This document shows, one piece after another, positions 1 to 10,719 of a DNA stretch of 64,000 nt. Each line of letters begins with the position of its first letter. Position 1 is the first letter of the stretch. Both the position numbers and the translations under genes were made by a program. Origin of the DNA: Anthoceros angustus (taxonomy: Eukaryota; Streptophyta; Anthocerotopsida; Anthocerotales; Anthocerotaceae); the NCBI GenBank assembly GCA_010909165.1, contig VJWM01000025.1:248001-312000 (forward strand), read 5' to 3'. Below the pieces are notes generated by a model, which did no database searches, was not told where the DNA came from, and saw nothing but the letters and a program-made list of their open reading frames with translations.

Positions 1-860
1 AAGGAACGAATCGACAGAGTCACGGCGCATTATTGCCCAAACGACCGGCGCAATATGGCACGATTTCTGATTGAAGGCCATACCGATGCGGCGCCCGCTG
101 ATTCGCAAGAACGCCGAGGTAGATAAAAGGGCATAGGTCACGAAAACCGGATTGGCTTGATGTTTGTTCGATTGAGCACCATACACGGATCCCAAGGGGT
201 TCTTAAGTCACGGAAGCTTTGGTAAAGGGACGACGGTTTGCTCGGACAAGGACGCTCCCATTTTTCTTTTGACCGCTGCTTTGTTAGCCCAAGAATACGG
301 TTTGTCTTAACTGTGGTTGTGAGTGCAATTTCGTCTTGATTAGCATGGCACATGGCCCCTTGTCATGAGCGCTATGTCGCCACTCGTGAAATTGCAAATG
401 AAGCACTTACCTCACCGCCCGCTGGGGACTTCCGAGGTGACGCCGCTGGCCGCTGGAGGGCTCCACCAAAGCTGATAGAGGCTCGTGCTCGGCATCGGGC
501 TTGCCGAGCAAACCGAGCTCACCGCTGCATGCTCGCCGAGGGCCGCCTTCAACCATGGCCCGCGCCACGCCGTGGGCCGCCCTCCACGCCGCCACCGCCT
601 CCGCCTCCTGGCTGGTGCCAGTTGCCCGGAGTAGGAGCGCTTGCCCGCCACCGCCCACACAGACGGGCTTTCTCGTCTCCATGGCGGTGCAGAAGGCCTC
701 CTCCCACCGCCATGCCTTCTATTGCGACCTCCTCCGTCCCGGCCGACATGGAAGGCTCAGTCCACTCACCCACCCGCCGCCGCCCCATGTCGCAAAACAC
801 CTCCGTCATGAGCTCCACTTCAAACCCGCACTTGAGTTGCCGGCTGAAGCGCCCCATCTC
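1..860 (+). repeat. LTR-like repeat R, copy 1
   Basis: This stretch matches 20590-21490 in order and orientation. Shared landmarks are the segment around a GGGCATAGGTCACG motif near 140, GATGTTTGTTCGATTGAGCA near 160, the GATTAGCATGGCACATGG block near 340, and a GC-rich tail with GCCATGCCTTCTATTG near 708. The last 150 bases (ATGAGCTCCACTTCAAAC, near 808) match 21440 onward. It is read as part of a long terminal repeat or flank of the gypsy element that occupies 4-20 kb, because further copies flank that element. Open frames in the GC-rich part overlap on both strands and are not considered coding. The junction near 860 abuts a truncated copia integrase. Confidence 0.6.
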
Positions 861-861
861 A

Positions 862-1925
862 CAATCACCATACCCAAGAAAATACATTTTGGACTTAGCC
901 AACTTGTCCCGAACTTTTGAACATGGCAAGATGCCTCACCCAAACACTCGCAAATGCTTGTAGGATGGTTGCTTTCCGCATCATAGCTCCTCCGAACTCG
1001 CTCATCAAATTTTATTAGAGATCCGTTAATAAGACTGCAGAGAATCGCTCGCCCAAAACCCATTAGGCAATCCAGTTTGACAACAACCACGCATCCTCTC
1101 CTCGAATGGTTCTGCTCATCCGCCACCCACACCATTTTGTGGAGGATATACGGCAATAATTTCTTTTGATTCCTTGGAATCACGTAATGACTGAAAGCTA
1201 AACATACTCGCCACCATTATCTCGCTTAGACACTTCAATCGGCTGACCGATTCTCTACAAGGGTGACAAATTTCAAACACCGTAACTTCATCCTTTTCCT
1301 CAAAGGATAAACCCACACCTTGCGTGAGAAATCATCTATGAAAGTGACAAAATAGGCACCGCCTAATGATGCGATGAGCATAGGTCCACATACATCGCGT
1401 GGAACCAACTCAAGAGGTTTACTTCTTTTACCTCGTGTTCGATGTGATGATTTTTATACATTTCCCATATAAGCAGTGCTCACACATCGAGAGATCGAGT
1501 TAAACGAGGATATAACGAGCGAGATAAAACCTTCATTCCTTCCCGAGACATATGTCCTAACTGCAATGCCACAAGGAAACATTTGGCTGCTTTCACCAGA
1601 TCACATGATCTTTGGCGGTGTTTACAGAAGTAGTACAAAGTGCCACTTGATCCACGATCCAAGAGAACCTTTGGAGATCTTCCAAGAGTGATCCCCAAAA
1701 CCGGTGGTAACATCATCAAATCTGCGCTAATCATGCTCTTTGTCAACTTGAACATGCTACGTCCTTGACATGAATGAAGATCCGTTGTCAAACTTGAGTT
1801 GCACATCACCTCGCTGCGATCGGCATGCATAGTTATTTCCAAGCCTAACGCATCCTTTCCTTGTAGCATCATCGTGCTAAACCACTCTCTATGCGGAGTA
1901 ACATGGAAAGATGCACGAGTCAATT
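862..1925 (-). pseudogene. Ty1/copia pol relic: protease, GAG-pre-integrase, integrase
   Basis: Read leftwards, the reverse strand carries a copia polyprotein in several frames. ASFHVTPHREWFST at 1880-1925 is the protease active-site neighbourhood (normally preceded by DSG). LTKSMISADLM near 1730 and the LGHMS segment near 1520 belong to the GAG-pre-integrase region. Integrase pieces follow: LSFEEKDEV near 1300, PPQNGV near 1140, LINGSLIKFDERV near 1030 and CIFLG near 880. Frameshifts occur every 100-300 bases. Integrase ends abruptly at about 862 against repeat R, so reverse transcriptase, RNase H and the second LTR are missing. The element could not move by itself. The family call is firm; the exact breakpoints are approximate. 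Confidence 0.8.
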
Positions 1926-1974
1926 ATCCAATTGCGGAATAAATGACTATCCACGGTATTAATTGTGCGGTTCA

Positions 1975-2791
1975 AGTAAGAAGAGATAAGGACATCTCCG
2001 TCCTCAGCGAGTTTAACTCTTCCAACTGACAGAAATCGCCTTCTTGTCGTCTGCTTCTTCTCTTTTCCTTGGTCCTTTTGAACTTCTACTCTCTTTTGAA
2101 GTGACCCCTTTTGTGACAATAGTGACACTCCACATTCTTATTACGACTACGAGATTTGCTACGAGAAGCTTGTCGGTTGCTTCCCCTTGCGTGGACCTCC
2201 CTCTCACTATGAGCCTTTGGAACCTTTGGAAGGTTCCATGTTTTCTGTTCACCTCCTCGTTAACTACCTTCTACATTTACAATGGTAAGACCACTAGCGA
2301 GGCGGAATTACTCGAGGCGAAGTGTCCCAACTCTGCAGTAATGTGACCAGCGAAACATAGCTCTCACGGAATCAGGAGCGTGATACCTTGAGATGAGGCT
2401 GGCTGAAAATGGTATTGAAATCATTCGGATGATCGGACATCCTCGTCCCTTCCTTCATCTTCAAGTCCACCATTTGTTTCAACCAATACACACGAAGCCG
2501 CACTTTGCTTCTCATACAGTCCTACACACGCCACGATCCGTAACTCGTGGTCTTATCTTTCACATTGAAGTACCTTGTTTTTGACAATGTTAGCATGATA
2601 GTAGATCTAGCAAGCTCATCCCGGTCCGCCACTCATCACGAGTCATACTATACGGTTTGGCCTAACAACTTTATGGGCTTGATCGCTTTTTACGCACTAG
2701 AACATTATACACTTGTTCTTTCGAGCGGGAAGTTAGTACCATCTAACTTACCGATATTGAACATGAGCGTTTTCGGCGATGAAGACATCAT
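1975..2791 (-). pseudogene. Ty1/copia gag relic
   Basis: The frame starting at the ATG complementary to 2789-2791 begins MMSSSPKTLMFNIGKLDG, a typical copia Gag N-terminus. LARSTIMLTLSKT follows near 2590, WLKQMVDLKMKEGT near 2460 and DFNTIFSQPH near 2410. A CCHC zinc knuckle, CHYCHKRGHFKRE, lies near 2090-2135; its last cysteine is lost through a small deletion that creates a stop. At least four frameshifts break the frame. Gag would package element RNA. It lies downstream of the LTR and primer-binding site at 3735-3992 in the same orientation, so this is the 5' half of one element. Confidence 0.8.
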
Positions 2792-2939
2792 GACTCAAAA
2801 TCGTCTGATTAAACACTCAACTCGCCTTGTTAGAAAAGTCAAAGAAAGCGATCCGTCACGGTCCGTGTATTTTCGTTGTGTTCACGAGTAATCCGCCGAA
2901 TCGTTCGAATTTTACGCTCACCGCGTTTGGCACCCTCAA

Positions 2940-3660
2940 TTCTGTCTGCCGCGCGTCACTGCCCGCGTCGCGCGCTGTCGACCGCCCAGCGCCCGCACAC
3001 CGCCGGCGCCGCCGGCCACGGCCAAGCCCACGCAGCCCGGCCCACGCCCGCACAGCCGCGCGCGGCAGCGCACCGCCGGCGGGCGCGCTGCAGCTGCGTG
3101 CGGCCCGGCGCGCGCGGCGCCCGCCCGCTGCGGCTTGCGCCGCGCCCGCGGCCCCTGCACCCGCGCCCTGGCCGCCCGCGCCCGGCCGCGCCCCCCGCGC
3201 GCCCGCGCGCCCGCTCGCCCGCGGCAGCGCCGCGCCCGCGGCCGCGGCCCCAGCGCCCGCGGGCCCGCCCGGCCCCGCGCCTCGCCCAGCGCGCCCGCGC
3301 CTCGCCGCGGCCCCGCGCCCGCGCCCAGCCGCCGCGCCCGGCTGCCGCTGCGGCGCGCGCTCGCCCAGGCTGGCGCGCGTCCGCCGCGCGGCGCGCTGCG
3401 CCCAGCCGCGCTCCCGCGCCCGCGGCGCCCGCGCCCGCGCCAGCTCGCGCGCCCTGGCCCGGCGCCCGGCGCCGGCCTCCGCCCCGCCGCCCGCGGCCGC
3501 GCCGCGCGATCGCCGCGCCCGCGGCCGCGCCCGCTCCGCCCGGCCTCCCGCCGTGCCGCGCCCAGCGCGTCGCCACGGCCTCCACCGTGCCGCGCGGCCT
3601 GCGGTCGCTCGCGCACGGCCTCGCCGCTCACGGCCTGCGCGGCGTTCGCGGCCTTGACGC
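2940..3660. other. Extremely GC-rich low-complexity leader of the copia element
   Basis: About 720 bases are almost entirely G and C, built from irregular GCCCGCG/GCGCCCG words, in surroundings of ordinary composition. The block sits between the primer-binding site (3735-3748) and the gag start (2791), so it occupies the untranslated leader. Long open frames exist in all six frames (alanine-, arginine- and proline-rich) simply because stop codons are AT-rich; none is taken as coding. It may be a structured leader, a captured CpG-rich segment or an amplified low-complexity repeat. Confidence 0.7.
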
Positions 3661-3734
3661 GATCTGGATCACGCAATTCCACGGTGCGCTGCGCCTGCAG
3701 CTAGAAAATTCTAGCATCACAACACACAAACCAT

Positions 3735-3748
3735 GGCTCGATACCGGT
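3735..3748 (-). other. Probable primer-binding site of the copia element
   Basis: On the reverse strand the sequence just inside the LTR reads ACCGGTATCGAGCC, resembling the TGGTATCAGAGCC found after the 5' LTR of plant copia elements and complementary to initiator methionine tRNA. It starts directly after the LTR terminal CA. Confidence 0.6.
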
Positions 3749-3992
3749 TGAAGGATCGTGGCAGCCATGCTGGTGGAAGGAGGAGAGGAGGAGGAGGCAA
3801 GAGTAGCTCTCTCATTGAGATGAGGCTTGGAGGTATTTATACCCTCAATAGCTCCTAGGAAGCTCCACAAGAAGCTCCTAGGAAGGAGCACAAGAAGCTT
3901 CCTAGTGATTAGCTTAAGCTAAACTAATGATATCGACACCTAACTTAGACTAAGTGTATTAGTCTAAGTATATTGAACTTTAATACCTTACA
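3749..3992 (-). repeat. 5' LTR of the copia element
   Basis: Read on the reverse strand the segment starts TGTAAGGTATTAAAG and ends CA, the expected TG...CA termini, and is followed by the primer-binding site. It contains a TATA box (TATAAATACC, complement of 3832-3841) and a short direct repeat of the GAAGCTTCTTGTG/GGAGCTTCTTGTG type upstream of it. The 244-base length is in the copia range. The matching 3' LTR is not in the window. Confidence 0.65.
3832..3841 (-). promoter_or_regulatory. TATA box in the copia LTR
   Basis: GGTATAAATACC on the reverse strand lies about 90 bases before the LTR end, the normal place for the promoter of the element transcript. Confidence 0.5.
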
Positions 3993-4270
3993 GTTAGCGT
4001 CACGGCCGCGCCGGCGCCCGCGATTCAACAAGAACGGTGCGTAGGTAGATAAAAAGGGGCATAGGTCACGCGTGGCGGATTCGATGTTTGTTCGATTGAG
4101 CAGCCATACGGATCCCAAGGGGTTCTTCCTCCGGAAGCTTTGGTAAAGGGGCGGTGTGGTTGTGCACACAGGCGTCTCCCATTTTGCATCAATGATCCCT
4201 TTACAAAGCTCGGCTGGCGATTGTCTTGGCGTGAAAGAGCGGCGAGCATCCAGTGACGGAGGCAAACGGA
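3993..4270 (+). repeat. LTR-like repeat R, copy 2 (partial)
   Basis: From CGCCCGCGATTCAACAAG (4014) through AGCTTTGGTAAAGGGGC (4135) this matches 95-240 and 20695-20850. The sequence after about 4170 differs from the other copies, so the repeat ends or the internal region of the gypsy element starts here. The copy borders the copia LTR directly at 3992/3993. Confidence 0.6.
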
Positions 4271-6190
4271 AGAACCGTGACCCACTCGAGATAAGTCAAT
4301 GGTGGAGATTGCTGAGAATGCTATAGATTATTCTATCATCTTTATTTTTATGCGTCGGTCCATTCTTCACCTAGCGCCCGACTAGAACCAACTGCGTGCA
4401 CAGCAGATTGTGGGACGAAGTGATTGACAAGTCGGTGGCTAGTTTCTGAGGCAGCCAGACCAACAACGAGGCAAAGGAGGCATCGCGATGGTGAACAACG
4501 AGCAGGAATCACCGTTAATGGTTTCGCACCAGAATGCGTGTTAGTTGACACGGATCCGGTGTTTCGGGGAACGCAGTGCGGTGCGCTTGTATGGAAGTAA
4601 GCTAAAGCCATGCGAGTGCGCATCACCACCTCCAGGACTAAGGAGCAGTGTGATGGGCATAACCGCGATCCAATACGATTGAGCTCAAACCCAGATCAAG
4701 ATTCCATCACATCGGCACGATGCTTGGTGTCCGATGCCGTAAACTACGATGTGTTGCTCGCTGATGCCACTCATGGTCCGGCGATGGGGTGGACCCATTA
4801 CACGAGCGCTTAGCCGCATGGCAAGAGGGAGATTTTACGATGGGGATACCGCATCGCGCCGACGTGATGAGCCGGGGCTATGGCATTTCAGCATGGCGTA
4901 AATCACAAGACCAAGCGAGATATGGGAAGAAACCCAAGAACCGATGAGGGAAGAAGTGCCGACGGCAAGTAAGGGGATGTATGTATATCAAGACATTCTA
5001 CGCCGCTTATGGCAAGAGAGCATGTTCGAAAGGACAATCCAAGGCATGGCAGATGTGATACCCGAGGGTCACGCGCAAAGCACACATCAATAAGGCGGAG
5101 CCGCGATCAACAATGAAGTAGTACGAGGGCAAGCGACGCGGGATCCACCTGGAGCTATGCGCCAAGATCGCCACGGGCCGTGTTGAAAAGTGGCTATAAA
5201 GAACACACGGCCGAGTCGGATGAGAAGACACGCTGGCCAAAGCAAGAATTGTCGTTGCAAAGGAAGTATCCTCAATTGCCGAGCATCAAGCAATCAAGGG
5301 TTGTCAGATTGCCCCGACATCATGTTGGTGGGGAAACGCCTAGAGGCACCGTGTGTCCTGTGGACATGCTAATCGCAGGATGGGAGTGACTTTTTCCGGG
5401 GCGCGGTTATGGCAACGCGTAGAGAGATGGCCGAGGTGATCCGAATCTAAGGGAAGTGCGCTATGCAATCCAAGCCGGCTGGTACATTTTGAGAATGTAT
5501 GTGGGGCATTTGATAAACGTGAGAACATCCTGAGGGACTATGAGCCAGCGATGGTTGGGCGAAGAGTTCATCATCGATCGTGACCGGGTCATATGCTCAC
5601 CGACGGAGCTTTTGGACAAACATGGTTGAAGTGGAAATTCTCAGCAAAGATTGGCATTGACGATTCCGTGGAAAAGTATGTGGATGAAATTGAGGAAGGG
5701 CGACGCTGCAACGACGCAGAAAGGATAGACCGCCACACTTCTCAACAACGTAGGTGCCGCTAAGGGCCCGCCACACCGTAAGGACCGCATAATCATATGC
5801 TTCAAGGGAGGGATGGCATGGTGCCGATGAACGGAATGAAATCGGGAACCCACCATAAGGGAACGAACGGGCCATGGGATGCAAAGGTACCTTCACGCAC
5901 GGTATTCAAGCATATCGATGCAAACTGCGTGCTTTTGACCTTAATCGCCATAATGGTTGTTAGTCGGGTATGGCCACCCAAGTGACCGGGATAATAGCTT
6001 TTGCCGTGTGTCAAGGCGACGGTGAAGAACCAAGGGCACCGCAATGAGCCGCAACAATGTAAACGCCACCTGGGACAAAAATGATCTAAGGAAACACATG
6101 AGTGGCATTTGTGAAGAACTGGAGGACGATAAAAAGATTCGGGGTATGCCGCAACACAACCGGTAAGCTTAACCGGGCCGAGTGGGTGAC
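4271..6190 (+). mobile_element. Gypsy internal region, gag/protease portion, unrecognisable
   Basis: The position between an LTR-like repeat and gypsy reverse transcriptase implies gag and protease. Only short frames survive (none above about 100 residues) and no zinc knuckle or DSG/DTG protease motif could be identified. No other gene is apparent in this stretch. Confidence 0.4.
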
Positions 6191-6965
6191 AAAGTAAAAT
6201 TCAAGATCACCACCACCACTCAAGAGCCCATATTTCATTTAAGGCATAAGTTGAGTCCCATGGAGTGAGATTGTGACAAGCGATGCAAGGAGTTGGCAGG
6301 CGGTGGCTAATTAGGAAGTCAACCTCTCAATACCGCTACACTTGTTGCCGCTGAAGAAGGATGAGCATGGTGAATGGAAGGACAGCGAATGTCACGGGGA
6401 TTATCGCGCGTTGAGCGAAGTCACGCCTATGGAGTACCCATGCCTCGATGAAATTTTTGATGCCATAGGGCAAGCCAAGTATTTCACTACATGGACTTTC
6501 GATCTGGGTTTAACCAGATTGTCATTGAAGAGGGAGACAAGTGTAAGACAGCGTTTTGGGGCAAGGATCAACTTTGGGAATGGGAAATGATGCCGTTCGG
6601 CTTGAAGAACGCGTCTATATACTTTCAGCGGGTGGCTGACTTAGAGCTACAAGGGTTGCCCTTTGTAAGGTGCTACATAGACGATATTCTGGTGTTTAGT
6701 AACACATTGGGGAACATCTTGAACACGAAGTCCCTGCAGATTGGCCAAGTCGGGTTTGAAAGCACATCCCAAAAGTGCAAGTTTGCCTACAAAGAGATAG
6801 AGTATTTGGGACATAAGATTGTCCTGTGGGTGCCGCCCGTTGGCCAAGGTGTGTGCAGAACCTTATGCCTGTAGCCAAAGATGTTGCCACCTTGAGGGCC
6901 TTCGGGCTTGTCAACTACTATCGCTGCTTCATCAAACATGAGTGGAACACCTTGTATGACTTGCT
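6190..6965 (+). pseudogene. Ty3/gypsy reverse transcriptase relic
   Basis: The forward strand carries gypsy reverse transcriptase in three frames. HKLSPME (6246) precedes the fingers; LPLKKDEHGEWKDS at 6345 and DYRALSEVTPMEYPCLDE at 6400 follow; DFRSGFNQIVIEEGDKCK lies near 6495. MMPFGLKNASIYFQ is at 6590 and the catalytic YIDDILVFS (YxDD) at 6675-6700. EIEYLGHKI (6800) and DVATLRAFGLVNYY with RCFIKH (6880-6945) mark the connection domain. At least three frameshifts break it. The reading stops being gypsy-like at about 6965 within LYDLL and resumes near 16990 with RNase H, so the element is split by an insertion. The enzyme would copy element RNA into DNA; this copy is dead. Confidence 0.88.
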
Positions 6966-7146
6966 CAAGGTGCTTGCCCACCGCGCGGGGGTCATGCGCA
7001 GAATAAAGTCGCGGCCTCGCCTGGGGCCTCGACGCCAGCTTGGTTTTTTTCGGGCCAAAAGGGTAAAACGAAGAGAGAGAATTTTTCAATTGGTAAAATT
7101 TTTTACTGAATAAGGTGGAAATTGTAACAATAGAGTAGAAAGCATA

Positions 7147-7312
7147 GATCGATGGATGGAAACATTTTACCATCCAAGTCAAAACTAGAACAGGAGGGTA
7201 AAGAATGGATCAACCAAGTGAATATAGAGTAAAACGAGATCGATGAATGGAAACATTTTACCATCCAAATCAAAACTAGAACAAGAGGTAAAGAATGATC
7301 ACCAAGTGAATA
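7147..7312. repeat. Tandem duplication of about 85-95 bp
   Basis: A segment beginning with GATCGATGGATGGAAAC and containing ATTTTACCATCCAAGTC, the AACTAGAACA block and a GGTAAAGAATG(G)ATCA end is repeated immediately after with a few small indels (first copy from 7147, second from about 7229). No gene is visible here. Confidence 0.75.
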
Positions 7313-7870
7313 GCAAGTGCAGCTGAAATACCATGGTAGATTGTAATCTGTGGAGGCCTAGTAATTCCAACACAATCGCTAACTGGCAAGAAACATCTTC
7401 ATATACCATTCACGGATCCGTGATATACAAAAACCAACAAAGAAATATCATCTTTGCAAAGTTTCGTATATCCGTAATTGCATGAATTCAAAATAACAGA
7501 AAATAGAGAAAATACCAGAATAGTTGATCCTCCTTATTCAAATTACAAATCTACATATACAAAGTAAAATTAGGCTTGTAACCAATTAGATGATTCGGAA
7601 TGACGCAAAGAAAAAGTTCATTAGAAAAGATTCCCACCTTATTTTGGAAAATTGATGTACAATTGTAGAGATTGAAGACATAGTTTCCAAGACCACTTGG
7701 TTTAACCGGGCAACTTGTCCAACATTATCATAGTTTGCCGGTTGATGAACTGGGGCTTTGGAGAAATTCTTCATCTTCACGAAAGTTGAGAACCTAATCA
7801 AACATTACCGTCTTAGTCTACTAAAGTAAAATTAGCGATCAAAATCAAGGGAACAATTAAATCAACTTAC

Positions 7871-8316
7871 AGCTTCATATGGTTTTCCATGGATGGAAGT
7901 GGAGGCACCTGGAGTGACTGTAACATTGTCAATAGTTTGCTTCTGCTGCCTTTCCCACTGCAATCTTCGCATTTCCTGTTGCTCCTTCTGCTGCTGTTTG
8001 AGTTTTTCCTGTTGTTTGAAATACTCTTGCCTCCTTTCGACATTTTTTCTCCTTTGGATCTCCAAAGCTTTGCGAAACTCGTCGACCTTGCGCCTCATTG
8101 CTCAATCAATGATTCTAAACTGCTTTGCCGTTGAAATTCCCTTTTTCGATTCTCCATCATTCTCCCTTTCTCGGGTAATCTCAAGACGCGCTCAAACCCG
8201 CTTGAACCACCCTTCTCAACCCCATGCCGCTCTACCATATCCAAAGCTATAGGCGGTGTCCACAATCCTTCCTGTTGCACTTCCAGCTCAAGTCTCACCA
8301 CAATGACTTGGCACAC
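7871..8316 (-). CDS. Exon of unrecognised coiled-coil protein (reverse strand)
   Basis: The reverse strand encodes an extended charged segment: LWTPPIALDMVERHG near 8250, RMMENRKREFQRQ near 8140, then a heptad-rich coiled coil, RRKNVERRQEYFKQQEKLK, across 8050-7990, and VTVTPGASTSIHG near 7900. The frame ends in a strong donor (GTAAGT, complement of 7865-7870). A frame change around 8100 may be a sequencing or assembly indel. High Gln/Lys/Arg/Glu content suggests a structural or chromatin-type linker, but I do not recognise the family. It belongs with the other reverse-strand exons to the right. Confidence 0.45.
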
Positions 8317-9330
8317 AGGCCTCCAAGAGGAGGCATCACCTCCACCACACCTGTGGCACCATCAATGTTGAAATGAGGAACCAAATGCTCGTCAAACTAG
8401 TGGTGGGGCTAATACTCGCCAAAGAAACATAGAATCGACAAACACAATAAGAGAATGAAGGATGAAACTTAAACCACCTTTACACTTAACCTTTTCAACA
8501 TGTCGATGTTGAATACACCCGAGTTGGTCTCATTGTCAATCAAGATCTTTAACACTACGGCACTTGACTTCCAAAGCTTCACAATGCTGGAACCGCAAAC
8601 AACAACAAACATTGTATGAAATATTGGGTGCAAACCAGCAAGGAGAACCAAAATACAACAGAAGATACTAACCGGTCCAGGTCGATAAAAGGGGCCCCGC
8701 TTTCATGGTGGATAGCAAGGGTGGTAGCAAACACCGCAACAAAAGCAACAAAAAGAGTCAAATACCAATCAGAAAGAAGAAAAGAAACAAACCTGACACC
8801 AAACGACTCATAAAATGCTTACACAGGCCTCCAACCGAGGAGGCATCACCTCCACCACACTTAGGGCACCATCAATGTTGAACGAGGACCAATGCTCACA
8901 AACTAGTGGTGACAAAGATCTTTAGTGGTGGGGCTAATACTCTGCCAGAAACATAGAATCGACAAACACAATAAGAGAATGAAGGATAAAACTTAAACCA
9001 CCTTTACACTTAACCTTTTCAACATGTCGATGTTGAATACACCGAGTTGGTCTGTCAATCAAGATCTTTAACACTACTTCCACTTGGATGCTTCCAAAGC
9101 TTCACAATGGAACCGCAAACAACAACAAACATTGCATGAAATATTGGGTGCAAACCAGCAAGGAGGACGAAAATACAACAGAAGATACTAACCGGTCCAG
9201 GTCGACAAAGGGGCCTGCTTTCATGGTGGATAGCAGGGTGGTAACAATGGCAACACGCAACAAAAAGCAACAAAAAGAATCAAATACCAAAGAAAAAGAT
9301 TAAAAGAAACAAACCTTGAAACCAAAACGA
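8310..9330. repeat. Tandem duplication, about 515-bp period, containing an exon
   Basis: 8310-8825 and 8826-9330 are two copies in the same orientation. Both start with CACAGGCCTCCAA, share GGAGGCATCACCTCCACCACAC, and carry the same exon and following AACAACAACAAACATTG...GGTCCAGGTCGA stretch. They differ by small indels and a few substitutions. The copied reverse-strand exon reads ETNSGVFNIDMLKRLSVK in copy one (8470-8540); copy two (9005-9060) has lost several bases and is out of frame. This looks like an exon duplication inside the gene rather than a mobile element. Confidence 0.75.
8470..8590 (-). CDS. Exon-like segment, copy one of duplicated exon
   Basis: The reverse-strand frame AVVLKILIDNETNSGVF followed by NIDMLKRLSVK is open and has protein-like composition. 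It lies between coiled-coil exon 7871-8316 and exons further right. The damaged second copy is at 9000-9105. No family recognised. Confidence 0.35.
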
Positions 9331-9494
9331 CTCATGGAATGCTTACGCTCTGAACTTGTAGGCAACATTGAGCACAAGCCTATGCACAACAAATTCTTAA
9401 CATCAGCATCCTTTACAAGTAGAATCATAATCTTCTCGTGCGAAAATCACTCCCTTCATGGTAGAAAATACTTACATCTTCAGCGATCGAAAAA

Positions 9495-9790
9495 CTATAT
9501 CCGAGTCCCATTGACAACAACCGACGGAAGCACACCGCAAGTCATCCGCATCCGATCGAGTTCTTCATTGAGCAACTCATTGTATGATCTTCTTTCACTG
9601 TGAACTAGAACCTGGCCGCACTGCTTTGCTTGCCCTATACCGCAAAGTCCACTCTGAGAACACATCATGTCAATAGAAGGCATAAACAAGTTCGACGGCA
9701 TCAACAAATAGATCCTACCTTGAAAATCCAGCATCGGTTTGTGGCTGACGCTTACAAGATCGAGGGCACGAGCCATGGTCACCGCGTAAT
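9495..9790 (-). CDS. Two exon-like segments of the reverse-strand gene
   Basis: The reverse strand shows AVTMARALDLVSVSHK and PMLDFQ (9780-9715) followed by a possible donor AAG|GTAGGA, and then, after a short intron-like interval ending TTCTCAG near 9655, ERRSYNELLNEELDRM (near 9595-9550) and TCGVLPSVVVNGTRI. The open reading, acidic/basic helix pattern and splice signals argue for coding sequence. No domain was recognised. Confidence 0.4.
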
Positions 9791-9967
9791 CATCGTTACA
9801 CGCTCTTGTTCGTAATACCCATCAAGACCATGCCATTGTCTTCATATATTTTGAGAGCATTCCTTTGGATACCCGGAGTTTTGCATACCAAGCCTACTCA
9901 CAGAGAAAATTAAAGTTAGCACGTCCAATGGAACACAAACCTAGAACCCTTATCAAAAGATACTTAC

Positions 9968-10170
9968 ATTCGATCTTGGATTATCGATGGGAGAATTGAA
10001 AAGAAACCCTTGGATAGATATATTCTTGTCATTGCATCCACTTTGGACAATGGTCAATGACGGCTTTAAATGTTTGAATAACATCCACCTCATAGTTTTC
10101 ACTTTTGGCAAGTGCTCACTCCGGTAGTTGCGCATATCAACTTTGTAATTCTTGAATGTCGCTCCTCGAT
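9968..10170 (-). CDS. Internal exon, unrecognised protein
   Basis: An acceptor (TTGCCTCGCAG, complement of 10171-10181) and a donor (GTAAGTA, complement of 9961-9967) bound a continuously open segment. It reads GATFKNYKVDMRNYRSEHLP, then KVKTMRWMLFKHLKPSLTIV, and ends FLFNSPIDNPRSN. Both splice sites match plant consensus. It would be joined to the exon at 10449-10706. Function unknown. Confidence 0.5.
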
Positions 10171-10448
10171 CTGCGAGGCAACACAAGGAGGGTATTACAA
10201 CACAAACAAGGTATCATACACAGAGTATTACCACACAACAAAGCATCAATCAAAACATGGACAAACGTCGCATAAAACGCCTTAATCCAAGAGAATGAGA
10301 AGTCCTGACAGTTGTGCAATTCCTCCCGCCACGTACTCAAACGATTCATGCAAAATATGCACACCTATTGAAAACACCGAATCGTTAGAAGCAAACAACG
10401 ACAGTATTGCAAAATGCACACAAGAAGCTAGGAATCGAACACAAACCT

Positions 10449-10706
10449 TTTGGGCGCCGCCCAAAAGAACATTGATGGTCACCGTGGGCAAGAATTGCCT
10501 CTCATCATCATCGATATCGGTTTCACCACCTTCGACGATACTATACCAAGGTCTTTCTCGATTTTCATGGAAGCAACAAGTGCGGCGACAACCATTGAAC
10601 ACGCCGTGAAACATATTGATCAGCACATCGACCAAGACGGCTTTGCTCCGAACACACTTCCTTATCAAAATGCGATTGAACCCTCGAAGAAGGACATCAA
10701 CTGCAC
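10449..10706 (-). CDS. Internal exon, unrecognised protein
   Basis: Bounded on the reverse strand by acceptor TTGGTGCAG and donor AAG|GTTTGTG. The open segment includes VDVLLRGFNRILIRKCVRSK, LVDVLINMFHGVFNG, ERPWYSIVEGGETDIDDDER and PTVTINVLLGGAQK. The Gly/Asp/Glu-rich stretch with conserved-looking hydrophobic strands suggests a globular domain. A chaperonin-like reading was considered and not supported. No family assigned. Confidence 0.5.
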
Positions 10707-10719
10707 CAATATACGAAAT

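Noticed and set aside
2827-3751. Long overlapping open frames on both strands (up to 291 residues)
   Set aside because: All six frames are open because the tract is nearly pure G+C; the products are Ala/Arg/Pro low complexity and none resembles a protein family.
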